NCBI RefSeq assembly: GCF_000760695.4
Contig: NZ_JHEG04000001.1
Location: 6,020,204-6,084,203 of the forward strand
Length of the DNA stretch: 64,000 nt
DNA from: Tolypothrix bouteillei VB521301
Lineage (GTDB): Bacteria > Cyanobacteriota > Cyanobacteriia > Cyanobacteriales > Nostocaceae
Direction: 5' to 3'
A program made the position numbers and the translations under genes. The notes beneath the pieces are model-generated. The model did no database searches, was not told the DNA's origin, and worked only from the letters and a program-made list of their open reading frames with translations. Positions 8,600-16,960 of the stretch are shown here, piece by piece. How positions within the stretch are numbered: position 1 is the stretch's first letter; every line of letters begins with the position of its first letter.

Positions 8600-8664
8600 G
8601 AGGTACACCCCCCTTTCATCCCCCCTTGGTAAGGGGGGACAGAGGGGGGTAATTTTTGTACCTC
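8600..8664. repeat. 65-base nested palindrome (MITE-like or terminator-like)
   Basis: Outer arms GAGGTAC (8600-8606) and GTACCTC (8658-8664) enclose an ACCCCCC/GGGGGGT pair. The core hairpin is CCCCCCTT (8620-8627), loop GGT, AAGGGGGG (8631-8638). The strong stem and T-rich right side could stop transcription in either direction. The symmetrical ends suggest a small mobile palindrome rather than a dedicated terminator. Confidence 0.7.
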
Positions 8665-8689
8665 ACCAGGTTGAAATTTGCTGTAAGTA

Positions 8690-8815
8690 GAAAGGCGCAA
8701 AAAAACCGAAGTATGTAACAAAAAGTAAATTTAGCTAAAAACCTTTTCCCTTCTGCCATCTGCCATCTGCCATCTGCCTTGTCATGACAACAATTTTTAA
8801 TACCGGCTTACTTAA
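8690..8815 (+). repeat. Dispersed ~110-base repeat, plus orientation
   Basis: The sequence from GTAGAAAGGCGCAAAAAAAC to AATTTTTAATACCGGCTTAC reappears as its reverse complement at about 18362-18475, with only scattered differences. The internal CTGCCATCTGCCATCTGCC triplication here is shorter in the other copy. No coding frame spans both copies. A partial third member is at 2084-2128. Confidence 0.8.
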
Positions 8816-9026
8816 CAAGTGATAAATGGCAAACCTCAATCATTAATTTTTCTGACCATTTTCTCACCTTCAATTTGATTTCCGTACAATATTCTTCTTA
8901 GTGGAACGGCACAAGCGAGGTTTAAGGGGAAAAAGTGCAGTTTCATAAATTCAGATAGGATTGCTACATAGCACCTCGAAATCATTAACTTGTGCCAAAA
9001 CAATCCTTTGACGGAGACAAAGATTC

Positions 9027-9602
9027 ATGGCTTATTCTTGGTTTAAGGCTTTTCACATTGTTGGAATAGTAGTTTGGTTTGCTGGTTTGTTCTACTTGGT
9101 ACGTCTTTTTATCTATCATGTAGAAGCTAACGAAGAACCAGAACCCGCACGGACGATACTAAAAAATCAGTATCAAATCATGGAAAAGCGCCTCTACAAC
9201 ATCATCACCAATCCGGGGATGTTCTTGACGGTAGCAATGGCAATTGGTTTATTAACCACCGAACCGGAAGTTCTCAAGCAAGGTTGGTTGCACGTCAAAT
9301 TAGGATTGGTGCTTTTGTTGATAGGATACCATCATTACTGCAAGCGCCTGATGAAGCAACTGGCAAAGGATGAATGCAAATGGAGTAGCCAGCAACTGCG
9401 AGCGTTGAACGAAGCACCGACAGTCATGTTGGTGGTGATTGTCCTGCTAGCGGTGTTCAAGAACAATCTTCCTACCGATATTACTGCTTGGGGTGTTGTT
9501 GGTCTTGTAATTTTTATGGCAGTCACTATCCAGTTATATGCAAGAAAGCGTCGCCTGGATAAAGAAAAGCTAACAGAACCAGTCGCACAGCAGCAAACTT
9601 AA
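9027..9602 (+). CDS. hemJ: Protoporphyrinogen oxidase HemJ
   Basis: A 191-aa integral membrane protein with four hydrophobic helices. The N-terminus (SWFKAFHIVGIVVWFAGLFY) carries the conserved His and Trp of the HemJ/UPF0093 family. RLYNIITNPGMFLTVAMAIG and GWLHVKLGLVLLLIGYHHY are further family blocks; the latter holds the conserved Lys and His. HemJ oxidises protoporphyrinogen IX to protoporphyrin IX, the last shared step of haem and chlorophyll synthesis, in the membrane. The length matches cyanobacterial HemJ. GGAGAC precedes the ATG. A hairpin terminator follows the stop. It is monocistronic here. Confidence 0.92.
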   Translation: MAYSWFKAFHIVGIVVWFAGLFYLVRLFIYHVEANEEPEPARTILKNQYQIMEKRLYNIITNPGMFLTVAMAIGLLTTEPEVLKQGWLHVKLGLVLLLIGYHHYCKRLMKQLAKDECKWSSQQLRALNEAPTVMLVVIVLLAVFKNNLPTDITAWGVVGLVIFMAVTIQLYARKRRLDKEKLTEPVAQQQT

Positions 9603-9637
9603 GCTGCAATCCCAACTTTTTTAGAATTCACCGCAAG

Positions 9638-9654
9638 CCCCCTTTCTAAGGGGG
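9638..9654 (+). terminator. Hairpin terminator after hemJ
   Basis: Stem CCCCCTT (9638-9644), loop TCT, stem AAGGGGG (9648-9654), followed by TTT. It lies 35 bases after the hemJ stop. The T-run is short, so efficiency is uncertain. Confidence 0.6.
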
Positions 9655-9879
9655 TTTGGAGTATCTGTAGAAATCCTCAAAATACCAGTAATGCGGAGTT
9701 GCATTCAAAGACATCACTTATTGATGGGACAAGGGAGACTGGGGGGACAAGGAAGATAGGGGAGACAGGGGAGAAAGTACGATGTATGAACTCAACTTGG
9801 TGTTACCCCCGGATACAAAATAGTAGTAATATAAATTTAATTAAGAAATGTAAAAAAATAGATTTAATACTTCATCAGT

Positions 9880-10362
9880 ATGTCAGATAAACCATTGGGT
9901 CAACCCCGTCCCCTGTGGCGCGTGATTTTCTTCTCTGGAATTACCCTATTGCTTTACTACGGGTGGTACAAGTGGATTATTCAAGAAGAACTAAGGCGCT
10001 ATAACGGTTATGGTTGGTCGGGAACGCTCTGTTTAGCACCGTTTGTTCTTGGGGTAGTTGTTCCCCAATTACTGCGGATATTCGATCCAGATGTTCCGGG
10101 ATGGTTTGGTTGGTTTTCCTTACTTGGGGTCGTTTGGATTTATATCGTGCAGTTTAAGTTGTACCAAACAGTCAACAAACTTTACCGTCAAGCTGGAATG
10201 AAAGAACCTTTGGTAGTTTGGTGGTTGTTTGTACCTGGGTTAAATCTGATTGTCGGCTTAAGACAAATTCACTTTTTAAGTCAATTCTGGGCACGAGAAC
10301 AGGGAATATTGGTTAAGGATGCTTTGGCTGAAAATATTCCTTTATTTTCAGCGAATGCGTAA
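9880..10362 (+). CDS. Small membrane protein, conserved hypothetical
   Basis: A 160-aa protein with three or four hydrophobic segments (VIFFSGITLLLYYGWYKWII, LCLAPFVLGVVVPQLL, FGWFSLLGVVWIYIVQ, VVWWLFVPGLNLIVGL). It is rich in Trp and Tyr, and the layout resembles the small DUF4234-type helical membrane proteins, but I do not assign it firmly. There is no catalytic motif. The ATG follows an AT-rich region. It lies after hemJ on the same strand, but about 280 bases and a terminator away, so it is likely a separate unit. Function unknown. Confidence 0.75.
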   Translation: MSDKPLGQPRPLWRVIFFSGITLLLYYGWYKWIIQEELRRYNGYGWSGTLCLAPFVLGVVVPQLLRIFDPDVPGWFGWFSLLGVVWIYIVQFKLYQTVNKLYRQAGMKEPLVVWWLFVPGLNLIVGLRQIHFLSQFWAREQGILVKDALAENIPLFSANA

Positions 10363-10534
10363 TACTATGTGAAGTTGCACATTATTGCCCTCACATTAGA
10401 AATGGAATGGCACGAAGAAAAGGCAGAGGGCAGAAGGATGCAGAGGAACGTGGTTCTAAGTTTTAAGTTTATTAATACTTGCCACCATAATTTTCTGCAT
10501 TTCTTCAACTTCATTGCTAACAGGAGTGAATAGT

Positions 10535-11364
10535 AGGACTTACGCATTGACAGAAAGTTGATACTATGCAGTCAAGCCCAACTTCTGTGTTAGGTGTTCT
10601 AAAATAAAGTCACGAGCTACTTGAAGAGATAAATTCCTTTGGATTTCATACCAATTTTCAATTAACTCTTCGGAGCGCATTAGTTCTAGTTGTGTAAAAG
10701 CTCGAATTGCACTAAAAAAATGAGTTCTAATTGCTTCAGATGTCCTCACCCTTACGGGTTCGCCAGTCGCTACAACGGGGGGAACCCCCGCAACGCGCTG
10801 GCTCACCATAAATCGACTAATGCCACACACTTGTTTAATATCCCTGTGGTAACATTCAATACCCCAATGTATTGAATGAAGTTCCCTAAATTCTGTTTTA
10901 GTAATTGTGTCAAGTACATCTTTCTCAGGGATATACATAATGTAATATCGTTTTGTTTCGTTTTTGAAACTTCTTTGAAAGACCTTCACCTGACCAAAAC
11001 TTTTCAGATACACTATTAAACCAGATTAAGTTAATTTTTGGGCTAACTTCATCAAATAAATCCTTGGGTTCATATCGCTCACGTAGCAAAAATCTATTGA
11101 CGCTATCATGAGACAAATCTTCCATGATATCTGCCAAACGTGTACAGCCGTGATATCTTGATTCTGCCAACAGAAACAACGTAGAAGTATTGAGATCGCA
11201 CTTGGCGCTAGATGGCTTGGTAGTCGCTCTAATGGTTTGAACCCCTAAATATGCTCTGGACGTAAATTATGCGTCTTTCCAGTCCAAGAGTGATTAACGA
11301 TCGCCTGTTTTTTCCTAATTTCTTTTACTTCATTGTTTGTCTAATTTGTCAATGCGTAAGTCCT
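10535..11364 (-). mobile_element. Degenerate IS701-like insertion sequence
   Basis: The element is bounded by perfect 18-base terminal inverted repeats: AGGACTTACGCATTGACA at 10535-10552 and its complement at 11347-11364. At 830 bases it is too short for a complete IS701-type element (about 1.4 kb). The transposase inside is broken and has lost its central part. I see no clear target-site duplication. A related solo right end is at 12986-13146. Confidence 0.85.
10564..11239 (-). pseudogene. Broken IS701-like DDE transposase
   Basis: The gene reads on the minus strand in at least two frames. The upstream piece (from about 11239 to 11020) gives LFLLAESRYHGCTRLADIM and LSHDSVNRFLLRERY, a transposase N-terminus. 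The downstream piece (10564-11013) gives ELHSIHWGIECYHRDIKQVC, GISRFM and VARDFILEHL, the C-terminal part of the catalytic domain in IS701/IS4-type enzymes. The middle, with the first Asp residues of the DDE triad, is missing. A GC-rich palindromic repeat (about 10748-10805) sits in frame inside the C-terminal piece, encoding an odd AGVPPVVATGEPVRV insert. It is not functional as it stands. Confidence 0.8.
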
Positions 11365-11381
11365 AAATACTTAAAAAAGTT

Positions 11382-12929
11382 TTAGGGCTTAGATTCGTCT
11401 GTTTTTCGCAGGGCATTAGTAACAGCACTACAAGTTGCTTCTGCACCAAATCCCCAAGCTAGGATGGCAAAATAATCCCTCAACCCATTAGCCCCAAAAG
11501 TTGACTGCTCCAGGTAAAGTTGATTAAAACCTGTACCTGCCAGAAAAGCGATCGTAGTCAAATAACCTATAAAGGAGAAGAGCTGTAACCTCTGGTTCGG
11601 GTTGGGTATTAATGCTGTAATTACCTTTAAAATTGGATTTTCCTCAGCCAGGAAAGATGAAGCTTCATTAACAGATGGGGCAGGTGTTTCCCCAACTGCC
11701 ACAGTAGGACTAACAGACGTATTAACTCCTACAAACTTGTCCTGCCCAGGTTTAAATTCTCCGACCTTGTCGAACCCTAAACTTTCCTCAATTTTATGTT
11801 TTAGTTCTTGGAAAGTTATAGTAGCCGCAACAATTTCCTCCTGTATCACCTGTAGTTCAGGTTGAATGAGCTGTTCTGAAGGTAGAAGGTTGCTCAACTG
11901 CTGCTTGAGATTGGTAGCTTTGTCCTGTAGGTTTTGCAGTGTATCTCGAGCGGTCGGTTCTAACTGGCTAGGCTTGAAACCATCAAGCAGTTGCTGAAAA
12001 TCTATGAGTTGATGAGTAACTTGTATATAATTTAAGTAATGTTGATATAAACGCATAATGTTTTCTGCTAATTCTTTGGGATTGGCGAAGTTTACTACTC
12101 TGCTAAGCGTGTCTTTCAAATCGCGCTGGATTGCCTGAATGTAACGAGTGTGCAACTCCTGTCGGGGTAAATCTGCTAGTTTTTTTTCCAAATCTGTTCC
12201 CAACTTGCACACCACTAGCCACTCTTCCCTCTGGCGAAACCATCTCCCCCAAACATTTCTGGCTTCCGTAATTGACTGTCTAGCTGCTTCTATTTGCTTG
12301 GTGTCCCGCGCCAGTTTAGCATCTACTAGGTGAGTGGAGATGCGTGATGCAAATGAGGCAGGAATTTCTCGATCGCTTTCAAACTGTGTTCGCAAACTTT
12401 CTAAGTCCACAGTAATTTCATCAGTTGTTCTGCCCCAACGGCTGTAGCTGGAGACAGTTGTTCCCAAAATCACACCAAATACAAGTACGGCAAACGGCAA
12501 ATACCAGGGGTCTTTAATCCGAACAGTCACGGGAACCAAAACCTCGTTTCCCTGGTAGCTGAGCAAGATATCACCCTGAAACTCACCGCTTGGAGCTTGC
12601 TGTAATTTAAAATTCACAGGAAAGTTTTGTAGGCGATCGACATTGACTTGGTCAATAGTTTCAGGAACTGTAATCAAGCCTTTAGGAAAGACGCGCTCGC
12701 GATTGGTGTTATACAAATCAAAAGCATATATGCGTAAGTTAGTAACAGGGGCAGTTGAACGCACGGTTAATATTCTGGTTTCAAGAGCATCTGTTCCACG
12801 AGTTCCTACCACTGTTAGCGCCTCTGGTTTGAGCAGCACTTTAGCTTCTGCTAGGGCGGGAGCGCCAGATTTAAATCCTAGGGTTAATACAGTCAAACTC
12901 AATAAACTATATCGAAAAATTTGTTTCAT
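11382..12929 (-). CDS. Hypothetical exported/membrane protein, 515 aa
   Basis: No family recognised. The N-terminus is a signal peptide (MKQIFRYSLLSLTVLTLG, cleavage near PALAEA). An exported beta-rich domain (about 28-140) follows, reading VRSTAPVTNLRIYAFDLY and GDILLSYQGNEVLVPVTVRI, like the alternating domain of invasion- or Ig-type proteins. A transmembrane helix (WYLPFAVLVFGVILGTTV, about 148-165) comes next. A long helical, Gln/Leu-rich, probably coiled-coil cytoplasmic region follows (about 180-395). Two C-terminal hydrophobic segments end it (FSFIGYLTTIAFLAGTGF and YFAILAWGFGAEA). The gene ends 17 bases from an IS end and starts 57 bases from a related IS relic. It may be a membrane sensor or a scaffold; this is not established. 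Confidence 0.75.
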   Translation of the reverse strand: MKQIFRYSLLSLTVLTLGFKSGAPALAEAKVLLKPEALTVVGTRGTDALETRILTVRSTAPVTNLRIYAFDLYNTNRERVFPKGLITVPETIDQVNVDRLQNFPVNFKLQQAPSGEFQGDILLSYQGNEVLVPVTVRIKDPWYLPFAVLVFGVILGTTVSSYSRWGRTTDEITVDLESLRTQFESDREIPASFASRISTHLVDAKLARDTKQIEAARQSITEARNVWGRWFRQREEWLVVCKLGTDLEKKLADLPRQELHTRYIQAIQRDLKDTLSRVVNFANPKELAENIMRLYQHYLNYIQVTHQLIDFQQLLDGFKPSQLEPTARDTLQNLQDKATNLKQQLSNLLPSEQLIQPELQVIQEEIVAATITFQELKHKIEESLGFDKVGEFKPGQDKFVGVNTSVSPTVAVGETPAPSVNEASSFLAEENPILKVITALIPNPNQRLQLFSFIGYLTTIAFLAGTGFNQLYLEQSTFGANGLRDYFAILAWGFGAEATCSAVTNALRKTDESKP

Positions 12930-12985
12930 ATATGCTGGGTGGATTTGCTGAAAAAGGAGAATAATTAGTAAGGATTCAGGTCTAA

Positions 12986-13146
12986 TATTTAGCTGTTGAT
13001 GGCTTAGTAGTTGCTCTAATCGTCCGAACCTTGAACAAAGACAAGTAAATTATCTGTTTTTTACGCCTCTGCTAACAAGCGATCGTTTGTTTTTTTCTGC
13101 TTTCTTTCTCTGCACTTATTGTTTTTTTTGTCAATGCGTAAGTTCT
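12986..13146 (-). mobile_element. Solo end of an IS701-like element
   Basis: About 160 bases aligning by eye with the right part of the IS at 11205-11364: ATGGCTTAGTAGTTGCTCTA here against ATGGCTTGGTAGTCGCTCTA there. It ends in TGTCAATGCGTAAGTTCT (13129-13146), one mismatch from the terminal repeat of the other copy. No matching left end is found nearby. The 12930-13262 gap otherwise holds no gene. Confidence 0.7.
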
Positions 13147-13262
13147 ACAATTTAGAAAATTATCAATCTGCCTTACAGAAACTTGAAATCCCAACATAAT
13201 GCTGTCAATATCATGTCAGTTATGCTAAACCTATCTGAAAAATTTACTCTATCAATCTATCC

Positions 13263-13769
13263 ATGTCGAAAATTCTGCTAGTTACCGTTGGCGGTTCTTT
13301 CCAACCCATGGTTACTTCAATCCGCAGCTTGCAACCCAATCGCGTCATTTTTCTTTGTTCTGACGGTGACAATGGTAGCAACTCACAAGTGATTGGAGAA
13401 GGAACCCCTTGTGAAGTCCGACGCGGAACCGAAGTTATTGAAAAGTTACCAAATATTCCCACACAAGTTGGATTGGGAGAAAGCTTTCAAAGCGATCGCG
13501 ACCTCATTTTGATTCAAAATCCCGATAACCTCTCAGAATGTTACCATCATGCCTCATCCTGCATTCGCACTTTGCAGCAACAAAACCCAGAAGATGAAAT
13601 CATTGCTGACTACACTGGCGGGACAAAAACTATGTCTGCTGCTTTAGTTTTAGCCGCCGTTGATTGTCACATTCCCCTATACGTCACTATCGCCAACACG
13701 AGGGAAAACTTGCTACCAGTGAAGCGAGGAGAAATCACGCAAAGAGTGGATACCAGTTTTAGAGATTAG
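13263..13769 (+). CDS. CARF-domain protein (TIGR02710-like, CRISPR-associated type), short
   Basis: A 168-aa protein made only of a CARF-like Rossmann domain. The N-terminal strand and loop ILLVTVGGSFQPMVTSI and the strand NRVIFLCSDGD are typical. So is the ligand-site motif DYTGGTKTMSAALVLAA (about 118-134), characteristic of CARF proteins of the Cas02710/Csm6 group, which bind cyclic oligoadenylates made by type III CRISPR systems. Full family members are usually longer, with a C-terminal effector such as HEPN; none follows here. No cas gene or CRISPR array is seen in this window. It could be a truncated effector, a stand-alone ring nuclease or a sensor. A fragment of a second copy lies at 14233-14286. 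Confidence 0.75.
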   Translation: MSKILLVTVGGSFQPMVTSIRSLQPNRVIFLCSDGDNGSNSQVIGEGTPCEVRRGTEVIEKLPNIPTQVGLGESFQSDRDLILIQNPDNLSECYHHASSCIRTLQQQNPEDEIIADYTGGTKTMSAALVLAAVDCHIPLYVTIANTRENLLPVKRGEITQRVDTSFRD

Positions 13770-13985
13770 GTTTCTCAAATAACTGACTCTGATGCTGAAA
13801 AATTTTAAGCCCTATTGGGTGAAAATTGCCAATCACATGAGATTTTTCTGTAGTATTACCTTACCTACGTGCAGTTCAAAAATCAAATGGAAGTTCTATT
13901 AGGTTGGTTCTGAGAGAGACTGTGCTTTGATAGAGCGATCGCTAACCGTTTGTGATTGAGAAGTAAAAGACAACAGCTTTAAGCT

Positions 13986-14090
13986 AAGCTGATTAGCGAT
14001 CTCGACCCCAAAATTTCCTATTTTCGACCAGAGGAAACGGACTTAGAGAAATGGCGGCAAAAAGTATTGGATATGAAGGGGGAAGATTGA
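13986..14090 (+). pseudogene. Short coding-like fragment, unidentified
   Basis: After a stop at about 13985 the frame runs to TGA at 14090 and reads like the end of a soluble protein (ISDLDPKISYFRPEETD, then LEKWRQKVLDMKGED). There is no start codon with a ribosome site in front. I take it as the leftover C-terminus of a lost gene. Family unknown. Confidence 0.35.
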
Positions 14091-14232
14091 AAATACAGTA
14101 CACTAGTATTATAATAAAGCCAACTTGTGCGGAAATTTCCGTAGAAAAGAGTCAATGAGGGAGTATTACAAAGCTCGTGCCGAAGAAGACTAAGATTCAG
14201 AAGGAGTACGCTTGACGGGCTGTGTACTCACC

Positions 14233-14286
14233 TGTTATTGTCACCTCAATTTGCAGCTTGCAACCAAATCGCGTCATTAGTCTTTC
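14233..14286 (+). pseudogene. Fragment of a second CARF gene
   Basis: About 54 bases match 13306-13359 of the CARF gene closely (the run GCAGCTTGCAACC and AATCGCGTCATT are shared). They translate to VTSICSLQPNRVI, against VTSIRSLQPNRVI in the intact gene. The rest of the second copy is absent. It indicates that a paralogue once stood here. Confidence 0.65.
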
Positions 14287-14341
14287 AACGATGAGCACCA
14301 TTCTTTGACTGGCAAAACCTTTACACTTTGAGGATAACATC

Positions 14342-14668
14342 ATGAGCCAATCACCGATAACAGTCACCTATTCATTAGAAGAAGTTTTAAAGCAGATGAA
14401 TCAGAAGTTAGACAACCTACACAAAGATGTTAACGATTTTAGGACTGAGACTAAGGTAGCCATTGAATCAGTTAAGGGTGACAATAAAAACATTGATACA
14501 AAACTGACTAATCTCGAAAAAACTGTTGATGAGATTAAAGTAGACACGAAGAAAAATACAACCGACCTAGCGGACTTAAAAGGGTGGCGTTCGCTCATTG
14601 CCCCATTTTTTGTAGCCGTAGTTGTCGCCGCCATCACTGGATTGATTAATTGGGCAATCAGGAAATAA
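14342..14668 (+). CDS. Coiled-coil protein with C-terminal membrane anchor
   Basis: A 108-aa protein. Residues about 10-75 are a heptad-rich coiled coil (LEEVLKQMNQKLDNLHKDV, IDTKLTNLEKTVDEIKVD). Residues about 85-105 form a single transmembrane helix (LIAPFFVAVVVAAITGLINW) ended by a short basic tail, so it is tail-anchored. GAGGATAACATC precedes the ATG, a good ribosome site. Proteins like this are common in cyanobacteria next to unrelated genes and have no assigned function. It stands alone here. Confidence 0.75.
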   Translation: MSQSPITVTYSLEEVLKQMNQKLDNLHKDVNDFRTETKVAIESVKGDNKNIDTKLTNLEKTVDEIKVDTKKNTTDLADLKGWRSLIAPFFVAVVVAAITGLINWAIRK

Positions 14669-14733
14669 TCCGGGACGGGTAGCGAGTGTTCTTTACTCTA
14701 GCCCATTACTTAACAATAGCAATGATTTCATAG

Positions 14734-14865
14734 ACTTGTAATTTTGGTAAACCACAAACTTTCGGAAATGAACCTAAAAATCAGGGTTTCAGCCTTTGCG
14801 AACAAGAAGGTAAACAGCATTGGTTTAAAGAAGATCTCATTGAGGTAATTAATGACATCGCCTGA
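14734..14865 (+). pseudogene. Coding-like fragment, unidentified
   Basis: Directly after a TAG stop, a 43-codon frame reads like a protein C-terminus (NFGKPQTFGNEPKNQG, then GKQHWFKEDLIEVINDIA) and ends at TGA. There is no usable start codon. It is probably the remnant of a larger gene. The rest of the gap 14669-15247 shows no gene; it contains a run of ATCTAAAATCTAAAATCC-type repeat just before hcp. Confidence 0.35.
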
Positions 14866-15247
14866 AATCCTCAATAATTCGTTGTTGCGTGAAACCCCTC
14901 CATTTATGTGAAATGTCAGTATTTTCAACAGGGTGTATAAATAGACTAGTCCAAACAAGAGAAAATCAAGTGTAGCATTTCCTAGTCTGCTGAGGTACAG
15001 ATATATCTGCGTCCATCTGCTATGGGCTGCAGTTAATTATTTCTTCGGTGTACCTCAAGACATTGGAAATTGCTATATACCTCATTCTGTTGCCAGACAA
15101 TTGGTAGACGAGCGCAGTTGGGTTGTCGCGATCGCCATGATAATACCAATTTAAACAAAGAATGCGACAGATAGTAGGCACAAATCCAGCCTAAGTAGGA
15201 CTTTCTCAATCCACGTATCTAAAATCTAAAATCCAAAATGGTATAAC

Positions 15248-16804
15248 TTAACTAAGACAAGCAGCCAGATCGGCATCTGGAGTTGTGGTAGGCATGAGGT
15301 GGTACTTCTCAGACAGCAGCTTGAAAACGTTGGGTGAAATAAATGCTGGTAGAGTTGGACCCAAACGGATGTTTTGAATCCCCAGATAGAGTAGGGTGAG
15401 TAGAATAGACACTGCTTTCTGCTCATACCAAGAGAGAATCATTGATAGTGGCAGTTGATTCACGTCTACATTAAAAGCGTTCGCTAATGCTAGCGCTATT
15501 TGAATTGCAGAGTAAGCATCATTACACTGACCTACATCCATTAATCGGGGTAAACCATTGATGCTTCCTAACTCTTTGTCAAAGAAGCGGAATTTGCCGC
15601 AGGCTAGTGTCAGTACGATACAGTCTTGGGGTACTTTTTCTACAAAGGTGCTGTAGTAATTACGACCCGTTTTTGCTCCGTCACAACCACCAACTAAGAA
15701 GAAGTGGCGAATATTTCCCTGTTTGACTGCTTCTATCACCTCTCCAGCAACACTTAATACAGCGTTACGAGCAAACCCTGTGGTCACTGTACGCAGTTCG
15801 CCATCTTCAGCAAATCCAGGCAGTTGGAATGCTTTTTGGATAACGGGTGTGAAGTCTTCAGTTTCTAAATGGAAAAGCCCCGACCAGCCTACGGGACCGA
15901 GAGTGAAAACCCGGTCTTTATATGAATCGTGGGGTGGCATTAGGCAGTTGGTTGTCATAACAATTGGACCGGGGAATTGGGGAAATTCTTTGGTCTGATT
16001 TTGCCAAGCGGTACCGTAGTGTCCGTAAAGATGGGGGTATTTTTGCTTTAGTCCTGGATAACCGTGGGCGGGTAGCATTTCTCCATGAGTGTAAATAGAA
16101 ATGCCAGTTCCAACGGTTTGTTTGAGTAATTCTTCTAGGTGTTTGAGGTCATGACCCGATACTAAAATAGCTTTGCCTTGTTTTTCATTGAGAGGGACTG
16201 CGGTAGGAATGGGGTGTCCGTAGCTCAGGGTGTTACCTGAATCAAGGAGTTCCATTGCCAGGAGGTTAATTTCTCCTAATTTAAGCGCCATTGCAACCCA
16301 GTCATCTAGGGTTTTATCTTGGGAATCTAGGGATGCAAGAGCTTCATGGCAGAAGGCGTATACTTTATTGTTGTATTGACCTAACCTTGCTGCATGATAC
16401 GCATACGCTGCAATACCTTTTAAGCCGTATATAACAGTCAATTTTAGCGAGAAGATATCGGTATTTATGGCAGATTGACTGATGAAGTCGTATTCAGCGT
16501 CTTTGCCTTGTTGAGTTAAGCCTTCTTTGGTTTCTGCTGGCGTAAAGCAAGCTAATCCAGACCATTGTTGGGATTTACCAGTTAATTGAATTTGGGATTT
16601 AATCTTTTCTCGTAAAGCAACACTTTTATAAATATAGTCAACAAATTTATCGCTATCAAAGTTAACATTGGTAAGAGTAGAAAACAGGGCTTCACACGCA
16701 AAAATATCGGCTTCCCGACAGGAAATGCCCAATTCATGTGCGGAAAGTGCTACTTGCCCCAATCCGCGCAAACTATGAAGTAGTAAATCTTTTGACATAC
16801 TCAC
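15248..16804 (-). pseudogene. hcp: Hybrid cluster protein (hydroxylamine reductase), 3' part of a split gene
   Basis: This frame encodes 514 residues of Hcp: KDLLLHSLRGLGQVALSAHE at its start, the HGEMLPAHGYPGLK block and TTNCLMPPHDSYKDRVFTLG. It also has VGGCDGAKTGRNYYSTF, LACGKFRF and VGQCNDAYSA, which supply the His, Glu and Cys ligands of the Fe-S-O hybrid cluster. What is missing is the N-terminal [4Fe-4S] Cys motif; it is found intact at 18164-18259, on the far side of a TnpB element. The sequence from about 16793 to 16804 belongs to the element and gives a chance ATG. Hcp reduces NO or hydroxylamine in response to nitrosative stress. As it stands the protein lacks one cluster and is probably inactive. 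Confidence 0.9.
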
Positions 16805-16960
16805 CGGGCTGAAGCCACGGTGATTCTAGTTCATGGTTCACAGAAGTCCACTTGCTATATCGAGTTTCCCTTCAATAGTAGAGGCGGTCTTCTCCCCATG
16901 CTTTCCCTCGCAAGAGGCGGATTCTTCTTGCCCAGAAGTACCGTTTAGTTGCCACTCAGT
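16795..16960 (-). ncRNA. Predicted omega (right-end) RNA of the TnpB element
   Basis: In IS200/IS605 elements the guide RNA overlaps the 3' end of tnpB and the right end, and the guide is the flanking host DNA. Here that is the minus strand from within the tnpB C-terminal coding region through the TCACCG/CGGTGA hairpin. The guide would then begin in the 3' part of hcp. Boundaries are inferred from the family, not seen directly. Confidence 0.4.

Noticed and set aside
8372..8608. 78-aa minus-strand open frame
   Set aside because: It spans several hairpin repeats and has no family features.
14728..14958. 76-aa minus-strand frame between the coiled-coil protein and hcp
   Set aside because: The plus strand shows better coding character there, and the minus frame has no family features.
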